A DNA stretch of 64,000 nt from Strongylocentrotus purpuratus. Lineage: Eukaryota > Echinodermata > Echinoidea > Camarodonta > Strongylocentrotidae. This document shows positions 24,801 through 34,156 of this stretch, one piece after another. Every line of letters starts with the position of its first letter. Position 1 is the stretch's first letter. The notes beneath the pieces were generated by a model. The model was not told the origin of the DNA and ran no database searches. It was given only the letters and a program-made list of their open reading frames with translations. Made by a program: the position numbers and the translations under genes. The DNA lies in NCBI RefSeq assembly GCF_000002235.5, contig NW_022145613.1:10664429-10728428 (forward strand). Direction: 5' to 3'.

Positions 24801-26538
24801 TGTAGCTCGGCTCAAGTCAGGTTAATGATATGACTGCAGTGCCCTCCCGAAAAACAGTATAAATACTGATGAGGCTTCAAGATAAGTTATCATTATTATT
24901 ATTATTATTAATACCATCATGTTTATTATGATAGAGACAAATACAAAGTGTTTTATACCGTATCAGAACAAGGACAATTACCCCCCGGAAAATTACCCCT
25001 CGGAGAATTACCCCCCCGAGGACGTTACCCCCGGAGAATTACCCCCCGAGGACGTTACCCCCAAGGACAATTACCCCCTGGAAAATTGCCCCCCGAGGAC
25101 AACTACCCTACGAGTTTAGTTACCCTCGAGGACAGAAAATAAAGATCCGCTCTCTGGTAATTCATCTCATTTGATTTTGTAACTCCAGCGTAGCGTTTTT
25201 CAACCGGGGTGCCACAAGAAAATGTTGGTTTCGTTTGGAAAACGTTGATTTTGTGAAGAAAAAAAATATCAGAAACGGTTAGAGTAGGCCTATGTAGTAA
25301 CATGAGGAAATTAAATTAAAAAAACAATAAAGTTTCTTTCTTCCTCGCTCACTGATAATATTTTGACAGCAAGGCGCCCGAGTATATATTAAATCTTGTA
25401 TTTCGAGATTACATTGTTACCACGCTCATTACATTTGAAAACATGATAAATAAGGGCAACGAGAGGCCTGAATATCCTCATATTCGAATATATCACTTTT
25501 TATTCATGTACATTCGGCGTCAAGGTGCCCGCATACAGTACTTTAAATCGTTTCTAGTATGTTGATAACCAAAAAAAAATTGTTACCAGCTTGAAAATGT
25601 CTTCTCCTTTTTTATTCTTAAATGCGCCCATACGTGTGTACATAGCACAAGTGCCAGAGTTATGCAAAATAAATAGTCTATGAAGACTTTTGGATTTGGG
25701 AGATATTTTTCATTTCTTAAGAGGGTATCCTTACTAACAAAAAGTTGAAATAACGCTGCTCCAAAGAAATATATTTGTATGCATTTTGAGGAGCGCAGGA
25801 CAATTATCCTGAAACTTGTATTCTTCGTGGAAATCAGGGACCGCACTGGCGTTGCATAAACTATAATCAAGGGAAATGTGTAGAAATGAGGAAGATATTG
25901 TTCAACGGGGGATAGTTATCCTTGGGGGGGGGGGGAATTCTCCGGGGTTAATTTTCTGGGGGGTAATTGTCCTTTGGGAAAGTTTTCCGGTGGGTAATTT
26001 TCCGGGGGGGGGGTGAATGCCCAGGTGGTAGTAGACCAGTTCACGGTTAGCACATCTTTGCAATGACCCCGAATATCCACAGATCTTCAAAACATGAAGA
26101 GGTCCCACTTTGTACATTTTGAAATGATCACTCCTACAGCGATAGAGGTGCTACATAAATAGCCTTTGTTTCTCTTTTCAAAGAATACTTCCACCTGTGT
26201 ATCATGGAGTACAGTTGCTTGTGCATGAATGAATAATGATTACATAACTTTCATGAGCAGGTATCTAGTATTTCGTCTCCGGGTATTTCACAATTCGTTC
26301 TGCAACCGTGAACTGGCTAGAACCGTGTTATACAATATGGAATATTGCTGTTGTGAGTATCAGGGTGATCCTGTCTTTAAAATATGTTTACCCGCACCTG
26401 GTGTTTTGCAAATAACTATCTTAGGATCCTCTGCTGTTATTGTTGATGATCCGTCAAAGACCACACCTTTGACAGCCGTACCATCATGGTGTAATGAAGA
26501 AGGGCATGGATTCGATTCAGGACAATGACCATTTACCC
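12684..26538 (-). CDS. Secreted EGF plus six-bladed YWTD-type propeller protein
   Basis: Six exons join in phase on the minus strand: 26398-26538, 23559-23672, 23143-23412, 22318-22498, 15964-16085 and 12684-12979. In order they encode a short Cys-containing N-terminal segment, one EGF domain (CSPNPCRNGGTC, then CQCDLGYDDTDC) and six propeller blades. Blade cores include GRIFFDNRANALFWE, LTMDVKKQELYWASFYKG, YFYTIGYQTITRFHLD, GLTIDEKGEQLFWTSSRY and FVSGWLVWYDRKQDRV. This is the LDL-receptor class B (YWTD) fold, here degenerate. No LDLa repeats and no membrane segment are seen, so it is probably secreted or matrix bound. About 370 residues follow from these exons. The true first exon is uncertain; 27370-27412 is a candidate. 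The fourth intron, about 6.2 kb, is filled with repeats. Confidence 0.82.
13735..14945 (+). mobile_element. 5'-truncated LINE with reverse transcriptase
   Basis: An uninterrupted frame from about 13757 to 14794 encodes the RT palm and C-terminal part: KNGVKQGGVISPCMFCLYLD, then FGYADDLTLLSPS with the YADD catalytic pair. The thumb and a conserved tail follow. Downstream are AATAAA and a TTGAATTGAAT tail at 14938-14949. The N-terminal RT and endonuclease are missing. The open frame suggests a young copy. It lies antisense in an intron of the EGF-propeller gene. Confidence 0.85.
15016..15122. repeat. 107-bp foldback element
   Basis: Arms of about 48 bp around a 10-nt loop: CCTATTCATCAGGGGGG against CCCCCCTGATGAATAGG, and GGGTGTCGAT against ATCGACACCC at the outer ends. 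In an intron of the EGF-propeller gene. It would form a long hairpin in RNA from either strand. Confidence 0.75.
15964..16085 (-). CDS. EGF-propeller gene: propeller blade 4
   Basis: Reads YFYTIGYQTITRFHLDSLHS, then SSDLATGYVDGLTIDEK. The D-G-L-T-I-D motif introduces blade 5, completed in the last exon as G-E-Q-L-F-W. Phase 2 in, phase 1 out. Confidence 0.8.
16500..16524. repeat. Poly-C run
   Basis: About 22 consecutive C. Length may be an assembly approximation. Confidence 0.85.
16718..17265 (+). repeat. MITE family B, left copy
   Basis: Begins with AAAGTTCGTTGCACTGTGTA, inverted at the far end of the right copy (20290-20314). The core holds GCAGATAAAGGTCATT, GAGGGCAAACAAAAG and TGGGACTTCTCCACGAG, then GGATATTTGGGGTCA. 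The same core recurs in direct orientation at 19660 and inverted at 26030, 37505 and 56505. Confidence 0.65.
17430..17549. repeat. 120-bp foldback element
   Basis: Arms GAGAAATAGTTGTTTTTATA and TATAAAAACAACTATTTCTC with GACTGCTTT/AAAGCAGTC outside them, around a loop of about 24 nt. In an intron of the EGF-propeller gene. Confidence 0.75.
18180..18300. repeat. Palindromic GGTAACCATGG repeats
   Basis: Three copies of GGTAACCATGG/CCATGGTTACTGGGA within 100 bp, the middle one a near-perfect palindrome (CCCGGTAACCATGGTTACTG). Function unknown. Confidence 0.55.
18640..18945. repeat. (CT)n polypyrimidine tract, about 300 bp
   Basis: Interrupted CT/CCTT sequence. It creates overlapping Ser/Leu/Pro-rich open frames up to 173 codons in several frames, which I do not regard as genes. 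Confidence 0.9.
19660..20314 (+). repeat. MITE family B, right copy
   Basis: Core GATAAAGGTCATTCGTT, GGGCAAACAAAAGGTATTC and GTGGATATTTGGGGGTCA, then TGAAATTGGCCGCATGAT and a terminal TATCTACACAGTGCAACGC that is the inverse of the left copy's start. Many GAATTTGAATG motifs in the interior. Confidence 0.65.
20365..21075. repeat. 711-bp non-autonomous DNA transposon, Harbinger-like
   Basis: Inverted ends of about 45 bp start AGGCCCGGTCTCACCGCCAG and end in its complement (GGTGAGACCGGGCCT). Flanks are TTA on both sides (20362-20364 and 21076-21078), the 3-bp TWA target of PIF/Harbinger elements. The interior is GC-rich with many ACCGCTC and GCAACGC words, unlike its surroundings. The open frames inside are composition artefacts with no transposase motif. 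Confidence 0.78.
21251..21378. repeat. 128-bp imperfect foldback
   Basis: Arms of about 60 bp, roughly 80% alike by eye: CAAACTATCACTT, GGCGATCTGAATGTA and GCTATCTTTCC against their inverted counterparts in 21320-21378. Confidence 0.6.
22318..22498 (-). CDS. EGF-propeller gene: propeller blade 3
   Basis: Reads LTMDVKKQELYWASFYKGY, RRRTVGGEEALKGIVNDLGW and YQCVIDQQR. L-Y-W-A-S stands for the Y-W-T-D motif and is followed by the basic strand usual in these blades. Ends in phase 2 at GTAACC. Confidence 0.8.
23143..23412 (-). CDS. EGF-propeller gene: propeller blades 1-2
   Basis: Reads VSVQLLIVNPKKTGLWVANM and ARIGRIFFDNRANALFWENL, then GYWKTVFYSMDFDVLMYKLG. The I-x-x-D-x-x-x-x-x-L-F/Y-W pattern is that of LDLR class B repeats. 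270 nt, phase 1 in and out. Confidence 0.8.
23559..23672 (-). CDS. EGF-propeller gene: EGF domain exon
   Basis: A single-exon EGF domain with all six cysteines: YFCSPNPCRNGGTCIAS, PTYTCQCDLGYDDTDC. Both splice phases are 1, the classic shuffling phase for EGF exons. No calcium-binding D/N-x-D/E start, so probably not cbEGF. Confidence 0.88.
23806..23826. repeat. (CG)n run
   Basis: A short CGCGCG tract, unusual in CpG-poor animal DNA. Confidence 0.7.
24700..24910 (+). repeat. SINE-like repeat, family A
   Basis: Carries AATGGGTACCCGGTAGGA and ends in CAAGATAAGTTATCATT followed by an (ATT)n tail, as in the copies at 59455 and 58437. Confidence 0.65.
24960..25132 (+). repeat. GGGGTAATT minisatellite, C-rich strand
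   Basis: Nine or more degenerate units of about 15-17 nt: GGACAATTACCCCC, GGAAAATTACCCCT, GGAGAATTACCCCC and GAGGACGTTACCCCC. The other strand has evenly spaced G4-6 runs. Confidence 0.8.
25910..26020 (-). repeat. GGGGTAATT minisatellite, G-rich strand
   Basis: Six or so units in the opposite orientation to 24960 (GGGGTAATTGTCC, GGGTAATTTTCCGG). It directly abuts a family B element copy. Confidence 0.75.
26030..26285 (-). repeat. MITE family B fragment
   Basis: Inverted relative to 16718/19660: GACCCCGAATATCCACAGATC, AGAGGTCCCACTTTGTACA, then CCTGTGTATCATGGA and TAATGATTACATAAC. Confidence 0.65.
26398..26538 (-). CDS. EGF-propeller gene: N-terminal segment exon
   Basis: Reads VNGHCPESNPCPSSLHHDG, then TAVKGVVFDGSS and PKIVICKTP, with three cysteines. 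TATCTAG acceptor, GTGCGG donor in phase 1 joining the EGF exon as Glu. No known domain recognised; it may be a second, diverged Cys-rich unit. Confidence 0.6.
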
Positions 26539-26921
26539 CTAGATAAGAAAAAACAGAAAAAACAATGATCTTAAGTTACCTACATACACACACGACTAGT
26601 ATAATCACAGCATTTGTTGTATGTAAGTACAATCGTTTTATTCTTAGGTCAATCAAATTTTACTGCTTTGTTTTAAACTGGAATTCCATACATTCTCAAA
26701 CTCATAGCACAAGTGATCAATTAGTTATAATAATAACAATAATAATCTTTTAGTCCACTCCAAATTTATTAAACCGAAACGGAAATTCTTTTTGCCCAAT
26801 TGATCGTGAGCCCGGCAGCCACTGAGCAGCGCCAGATCGACGTTGCTCTATCCAGTATTGTTGAACGCCAAACAAGGTAGCAGCAACTTCCATCTTTTAA
26901 CGTATTTTGGTATGACGCGGC

Positions 26922-26992
26922 CGGGGTTCGAACCCACGACCTCCCCGGTTGTGAGGCGGACGCTCTACTGACTGAGCCAACACGTTTTCATC
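26922..26992 (-). repeat. tRNA-like SINE head (tRNA-Val-like)
   Basis: The minus strand reads GGCTCAGTCAGTAGAGCGTC (A box region), a loop with CTCACAA and GTGGGTTCGAACCCCGGC (B box). The acceptor stem ends do not pair and the anticodon stem has a mismatch, so this is a pol III SINE promoter or tRNA pseudogene, not a working tRNA. Confidence 0.65.
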
Positions 26993-27369
26993 ACCATGTA
27001 GGAGATTATCGGAGTAAAAATTTAAAATCAAGCATGTATTAATCACGGTTTCTCATAAAAAGCACACGCAACCACTTCCATTCCATAATTCTTATTATCA
27101 TGCATATGATTCTTTGAATTCTTAATGTAGTAATGCACATGTATATACATGTAATATGTTTGGGTACAAATTGTCTTAACCAGAATAAGATCCTATCCTT
27201 GTGGATACCTAAGACGTATGACCGTATAACCGATCATATCAATATCATCCATGCAAAGTTGCTGCGATTTTGCCTAAAAGGTACATATATTTGGTATTTC
27301 TTATTTCCTTTAACCCAATCCTAAAATCATAACATTTATTTAGATATTGAAAAGGCATAAAAACTCACC

Positions 27370-27412
27370 GTTTACTAATAGGAGCGTTTGTACAATCCAG
27401 ACGCTGATAAAA
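27370..27412 (-). CDS. Possible signal-peptide exon of the EGF-propeller gene
   Basis: Between a CATCAG acceptor and a GTGAGT donor lies IFISVWIVQTLLLVN, very hydrophobic, ending in phase 1 as the 26538 exon needs (N-G-V-N-G-H-C). No ATG is in frame here, so a start exon further upstream would be required. An alternative frame begins MYSLLLLFVFVST but joins out of phase. Treat as a hint only. Confidence 0.3.
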
Positions 27413-28307
27413 ATCTGATGTCGAAACAAACACAAATAACAACAACGAATACATTAAGCACTACAATTGGCAATTAATTATATAAAGCTATGAAAATATG
27501 AATTTAGTTGCATAACACCCTAATGTATTAGCATGTGGCATCAGACAATAGCATAGGTCAACAGACAATGATATATTATTTTCTAATAATTTATAATCTA
27601 GATATTTCAATAATATTCAGCCCGAACAGTATGACCACACGCTGTCATGATGTAGTACAGTCTATACGATCGTGGCCCAAGGCCATGGATTGAGGATGCC
27701 GTAGACCAAATTCAGGTAGAATTAATTTTCTGCTGGCATTTCAACGGAGGGAGGGGGTGGGGGTGACACACAGCTCCAAATGCTGGATACGCTATCGTCC
27801 TCAACCATCAACAATTCGATACGAAATGAGATACGGAAAGGTGTTTTAAAAAGAGAACATAATTACCAAGATGGGCATTTTAACTTTTGAAAACCAGCAT
27901 TGGTAACGTATATTTGATTCTCTTTGACACAGGGAGCCAGTAAAGTTCTCTTATTCCCTTACTCCTGTCAGAACTCGGACGGCGTTGTTGTTGTGTGTTT
28001 CTAGTAGTTGTGTAGTATGAAAACAAATCCATTTGGACATGGAAACACGTCTCTCAGAATATTTATGAGGCAATATGACAAATTTAATACCAACACAACA
28101 CTTAATTACGTTTATCCTATTTCCTCATATAAAACGCGTACAATAGCCTTCATATTTTCATATTTGTTTTGGAGTAATGGGTACTTAAATCTGCCGTTGT
28201 CATGGGTAAAACGGAAGCCAAGTACGCCACACGAGTTCTGCAGTAGAATTTTTTTTATTTAGATATTGGGACACGGTCTTCGAAATATTTATGAGGTAAT
28301 AGGATAG

Positions 28308-28311
<4 letters not shown>

Positions 28312-28341
<30 letters not shown>
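28312..28341. repeat. (CA)n microsatellite
   Basis: Fifteen CA units. Confidence 0.9.
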
Positions 28342-28342
<1 letters not shown>

Positions 28343-28524
28343 TACCAAACAAAAAAGGGGCATTCACTCTCATACGAGAAGTCATATAGCTTTGATCCTC
28401 GCTCGACGCTTACATCCTTGGGACAAATCCATATGATTATTTTTGTTTTCCTCTCGACCCAAATACATTACTTTGCAATACCGGGGTATGACAAACGCAG
28501 GGCCTGTAGATAGAGAAGTATTCA

Positions 28525-29028
28525 TTCAATTCAATTCAATTCAATTCAAATGAACTTTTATTTTTTCTTCCATTCAATTTGACAACATATTTGACATCTG
28601 TTCAAACAATACAATTTATACGTATAGGAACATACATATAATTAAAGAACTTGTGTTACATGTAAGAAGGCGCGAAACCCGATGAGCAGAGCTTGTAAGG
28701 GGTACGCCCGAATACACAAATACATAATATATATTATATATAGAAGAAAGGAAAAAGTAAGAAACGGATAGGCAAAGAGGAGAGGAGGATAGAGAGCTTG
28801 GAGAAAGAGAAAAGAAGAGGACTGCAACATAGTAGCAATGGAGTGTATGGCATGCATAAACAACACAATGGCAAGATATAGGTGAAGGGTATAATGTTGA
28901 AATATTTGACTGCATATATATATATATATATATATACATATATATTTACTTAGTTACAAGAACATGCATTTATACAACATAGGCCTATACATACATACAT
29001 GTATGTTTACATAATTTTACACATGCAT

Positions 29029-29091
<63 letters not shown>

Positions 29092-29420
29092 TTATACACC
29101 CATAAACATCCCCTTATACAATATACATATACACTCGTCAACCTAATCGGGTATAGGACTAATACTTATGCACTGTAATTTAAAATGATACATTTTTAAG
29201 CGAGAAGCTTAACAGAGATACAGATTTCCTCATAGGTTCAGGTAAATCGTCCCAAAGCTTAGGACCGTTCATGGTGTTTAGGAATACAGATTTCTTCAGA
29301 TGATCTGGTACCATACTTATTTATATCTGAAACACGTTGGAATTGGCCGCAGAACCGAGAAGGTAGTTGTGAGTTTAGACATGTACGGGATCGCTACTGG
29401 ATCGTGGGTGAGAAACTAAT
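28525..29420 (-). mobile_element. 5'-truncated LINE 3' end
   Basis: The minus strand shows the conserved RT tail MNGPKLWDDLPEPMRKSVSL in 29200-29275, preceded by YLLGSAANSNVFQI-like sequence in another frame. A 3' UTR follows, ending in (TTGAA)n at 28530-28550. Two (TA)n microsatellites (28915 and 29040) interrupt the 3' UTR. CR1/Jockey-type by its tail. Confidence 0.7.
29038..29090. repeat. (TA)n microsatellite
   Basis: About 45 bp of AT dinucleotides following a CACACA stretch. Confidence 0.9.
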
Positions 29421-30161
29421 ATGATACTTATGTATTACTTTAAAACTCCCTAGTTTTTAATGTATTTATGAACACGGATCGTTAAGTATATAAACAGTGC
29501 GTCCCAGAAAAAACGAAACCGAGAACTATTGATGTTTTATCATAACTTAATTACAGTTAAAATTGATAAATGACACATATTTGGAAAGCTTAGATCCTCT
29601 TCTTTCATTTGATTCAACTTATATGATATTTCACGCATGAGTGATTAAAAGCAATTTGAAGAGAGGAAACCAAACAGTCATTTGGTAGGCGGTATCTGAA
29701 TTTCAGGGGGAAAATCATATTTCTAGAAAGTTCAATGTCTGCCCTTTCATATGACACCTCAATCAGGATAAATGAGCCGGGAATAACCAAGCTATGATTG
29801 TTTTAAAAAAATGCTTGCATTTCCATAATTTGATCAAACGAGTTCGTTTTCACTGGCTCCCTGCTGTAGCAACAAACATAGTTGACAAAAGACTTAACTC
29901 CGTTTTGTTGAAGATCAGCCATGCCCATGCATCAGGTCTTTCGTCTTCTTTGTGCAGATTACATTTATTCACATGATTCCTCATTTGTCAGCTTAGATTC
30001 CAGCACGAGTTCTGTATTTTGATTTTGATTTGATTTCAATGCAGAAGGAAATCAAATCAGTGATTTTATTTTCTTCTGCATTCATGTAAGTTTACAGTTT
30101 TTCGATAACAAAATATAAAGTACAATAAGTATTTTACTGACAATGAATCATAAATTAGCAA

Positions 30162-30164
<3 letters not shown>

Positions 30165-30212
<48 letters not shown>
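30165..30212. repeat. (TA)n microsatellite at a LINE 3' end
   Basis: About 45 bp of TA next to the 3' end of the LINE at 30213-32640. Confidence 0.9.
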
Positions 30213-30215
<3 letters not shown>

Positions 30216-30438
30216 TTATTTTTTAAAAACGAAATGATAAACTGTCACAAATACTAAATTTCTTCAAACATTATAACACATTATAAAATTATTTGCGGAA
30301 GAAGGACTGTCATTGTAAGCAGATTGCTTGATATTACGACAGCCCCAGACAAAAACTCACGAAATTTATGAACACATTTATTAAGCAGAAACGGATAGGT
30401 AATTGAATATACAAATTTCGATGATGGTGATGCAGATG

Positions 30439-30476
<38 letters not shown>

Positions 30477-32640
30477 GATGATGATGATGATGACGATGGT
30501 GATAATGATTCGAATGAAAGAAGAGATGACATGATAAAGAATGAAGAGTTGACACCGAAATTCTACATTGAGTATTCTGATAATAACATCGTTTTAACTT
30601 TGGCCTTAAATGAGTAGAGAGTGCAACATGATTTAATAGATTCTGGGAGAGAGTTCCATGATGTCTTATAGATCTATGGGCAATAAGTAATTTTGGTTTT
30701 ACAAGATGAAAATTTGAGGAATTACGGGTAGGGTACGAGTGAATAGCTTTATTCATAGTGTAAACGTTTTGAAGTGAAAGAGGGAGCATATTATTTAAAT
30801 ACTTAAACATGATCAGTAAACTTTGTAGCGAATTTATGTCGAATATTGTTAGGGTTTTCAGTTTGTAAAATATTGGACTTGTGTGAAATAAATATGGTGA
30901 ACCAGTACATATACGAGGGGCTTTCTTTTGCAATAAATAAATAGAGTTGATTTTAGTTTTGGCGCCGGTGGCTCATACTAAATTGTAATATGTTATATAC
31001 GGTTATATCAATGAATTATAAAGCATAACATATTTCCTCATTTTATATAATAAACCAACGTTCCTAGAGATAGAAGTAGTGATGTGACGTATATGTTCAT
31101 TCAAGTTTAGATTTTCATCGATAATGACACCCCAAAAATTTGTTGTTCTCTTTCTTTAGAGAGGGACATTATCTATAATTATGTTGTAAGGAAAGTCAAT
31201 GACATGAGAAGTCGCGTGCTTGAAATACATGAAATTTGTTTTATTTATCTTAAGGGATAACTTATAGCATTGAAACCATAGAGATAATTTTGGTAACTCA
31301 TTATTAAGTGTATTTACTAAAGTGTTTAAATTAGGATGTGAACAGCAGATATTCGTGTCATCAGCAAATAGGACAAATGATAATAAAGGTGTTGTATTGG
31401 TCAAATCATTAATATATAATAGAAAAAGCAAAGGGCCTAGAATTGATCCTTGAGAAACTCCACATTTGATAGGCAGGAAACTATACAAAATATCATTATA
31501 CATTACATATTGTTTCTGTTAGATACATAGCTCTCAAACCATGACAGTGCAACTCCCGTAACAGTAAGGTTTTTCAGTAAAATGTGGTGGTCCAGTGTAT
31601 CAAAGGCTCCTATTAAATGTTCTTTATTGGCCATAGCATTCGTTATTTTATCATATAATTGTACTAAAGCTTGGTCAGTTGAATGTCCTTTTCTGAAACC
31701 ATATTGATTTAGATTTAGGAAATGAAAAGCATTTAAGAACTTATAAAGCCTATATTGTAAATAATATTTTCTAAGATTTTGGATATGCTGAGAAGAATAG
31801 CAATAGGCCTGTAATGGCTAATTTCGTGAGGATTGTCTTTTTGAAAAACAGAATTTACCTTAGCAATTTCCAATGACTCGGGACATTTCCCGGTATCAAT
31901 TGATAGCTTTAAAATGTGATAAAGTGTATGACGTGTTTAAGAAGGGAAGTAAGGTTGTACTAATTCTATCGTGACCCTGTGATTTACTTAATTTTAGATT
32001 TTTTGTTATTTCGGTTATTTCATTATAGGATCAGTGGGATTAAAAACAGTAATGAATTTGAAGGTTCAGGTGTATTAAGTTTATTTGCTAAATTAGGTCC
32101 TATGTTTACAAAATAGGAATTAAAGGTATCGGCTACATCTTCAGACTTTATAACGGTATCATCTATTGTAAAATTATCATTGGGCAATTGTTTAGTTTTT
32201 TTTAAATCAAATCATTAATAATCCCCCATGTTGATTTCATATTTGATTTCACTCTATTAGGTTTGTCGGAATAGTAAATTTTACGAGAGTTTCGAATGGT
32301 GTTAGTTAATTTATTTCGGTATGTTTTATATTTGTTTTTGTTATGAATAGTTGAGTCCGTTAGATAAGCCTTGTGCAGTTTTATTCCTCGTGTGTATCGA
32401 TTTTAGAATTGCTTTTGTTATCCATGGCATTTTACAGCGCTTATTTTCTTGTTCGCAGACACTTGAGGAAAATGTTTGTCATAATATATCTGCAATTTCG
32501 TATTAAAAAGTTCGTATGCTATATCTGCACTTGATTCATTAAAAACGTCCATTTTTCCGTTGCTGATCACTTTTAAACGATTCAATATTTCGGGGTGTTT
32601 CTTTTATGTACCGGGTACATTTTTGATTTAGCTGAATTTT
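30213..32640 (-). mobile_element. LINE, CR1/Jockey type, 5'-truncated
   Basis: In minus-strand order: YELFNTKLQIYYDKHFPQV (end of the linker), PWITKAILKSIHTRNK, YKTYRNKLTNTIRNSRKIYY, KSTWGIINDL, then RT blocks DTLDHHILLKNL, GVSQGSILGPLLFLLYINDL and LFADDTNICC, and the C-terminal tail to 30334. The endonuclease is missing. The frame is interrupted at several points between 31500 and 32640. A (CAT)n expansion at 30425-30505 sits inside the C-terminal coding part and gives a run of histidines. Confidence 0.82.
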
Positions 32641-33685
32641 CATTGTAATTTCATTATTACATATTGAAAAAATTGGCAAATAATCAGATATTATCAGAAT
32701 ATATTAATACACTGGGTTGGATACTCAAATCTGTGTATATTGTAATTATAATATTGGCGTAAACTCATGTACCGCCATGTTAATGATACATGTACAAATG
32801 ACAGAATCTACTGTTAAATAAATGCCACGAAAAATGCATAATTTAAACGGTTTGTTGTTTCCTCATTTATCAACCGTGGATAATTCCATTTTATGTTCCT
32901 ATTTTAGAAATGCGGTACAGTATTCTTAATTCATGAAAAGTGTGTGGATTGTTATCATTCGATAAAACATACATACTCATTCTTTATTAGCAAGACGAAA
33001 GAAAAAGAACAAAGATCTTAAGAACATTTAATAGTAATAATAGGAAGGAGTACTGAGAATCTGTGAACGAAGCCAGGCTATTGAGAACAAAATATATTAA
33101 TTGAAATTGATAGTAATCATTAAATTAAATCACATAATAATAGAGAATTAGTTTGTTTAGCGCTTTACAATAATACCTGTTACCAATGTCATGTCATGTA
33201 TTATAGATATAACAAAGAAAAGTTAAGTCTTCAGAACTTTCTAAAGGTTTTTTAAAGGAAGATAACATATTCCTATTTAAATTGAAGATATCTGTATAGG
33301 AATAATTTGCTCGATTAAGTTCACAAGATGCAGATTTATCTTTTGAAAGGGATTGGATATCTTTGTCTAAGATTCTTTTTCAAAATCCTTGATTTAGCTC
33401 ATGCAGCAATTATAATTACAAACCTTTAGGTCAGTCAGGAACTTCCCATGACGCTTACAACCAAATCGCCTTTGTGTTTATCAGATATCTATGATTAGAA
33501 ATTAGAAATTTCAAATACCGTTTTCGCAACGGTTTTATAACACTACAGTCTAAAGGGGAAAAATGAGAATGGTAAAACAGGTCACTTAAAGAGTTTTACT
33601 TTTCTTTTTGTAGGCACTTTATGACCATTTTGAAGCGCAATTTCTATTAGGGCTTCAATATTACACCATATCATAGACCAGGCGC

Positions 33686-33690
33686 GTACG

Positions 33691-33726
<36 letters not shown>
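33686..33726. repeat. Poly-G tract just past the HECT gene stop
   Basis: About 36 consecutive G on the plus strand (poly-C in the HECT transcript sense), about 75 nt beyond the stop at 33798. It would lie in the 3' UTR. Its true length is uncertain. Confidence 0.85.
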
Positions 33727-33797
33727 CAAATCCCCCTCAATTTTTTTTCTCGTGTGTGTTTTGGAGGGGAAAAAAAGCACAAATCCAGCACCTAGGA

Positions 33798-34156
33798 CTA
33801 GCGTCTTCCACCGAACAGAAGCTGCACGACGCCTTGTACGGCCTGCTGCAATATTGATGGTTCGGGAAAAGGCGCCGTCGCAGAGACACAAGGTGGTGCC
33901 TCGACCTCCAAGTGAAACCCCCTGGTCTCAATGGCCATCTTAAGCCGAAAACGTAAATCCTCTTCGGTCTCGTACTCTGGTAGATCCATGGACAGAAAAT
34001 CTTTGCAGGTCATCACCTCTGGCATTAGATTACCGGGTTCCGGGTACTTGTTGGGCTCGTCAGGATCTAGGTATTTGTCAGCTTTGTTGTCCAATCGTCT
34101 CACAGGGAAGCGAACAAAGCCACCAACAGGAACATGGTCAGCACATGTCAAGAACT
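33798..34156 (-). CDS. HECT gene exon 13: catalytic C lobe and tail
   Basis: Reads FLTCADHVPVGGFVRFPVRR, then LMPEVMTCKDFLSMDLPEY and EEDLRFRLKMAIETRGFHLE. The T-C pair is the thioester Cys. A tail of about 30 residues follows (PFPEPSILQQAVQGVVQLLF, GGRR), longer than the few residues past GFxL in most HECT ligases. Confidence 0.9.

Noticed and set aside
26922-26992. tRNA-Val gene
   Set aside because: A and B boxes are good but the acceptor stem does not pair and the anticodon stem has a mismatch; a SINE head or pseudogene is more likely.
29794-29976. Frame with FHWLPAVATNIVDKR
   Set aside because: HWLP hints at a LINE tail, but the rest does not match well enough to call an element or gene.
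30281-30532. Poly-Ser and poly-His frames
   Set aside because: A CAT/ATG triplet expansion inside a LINE's C-terminal region.
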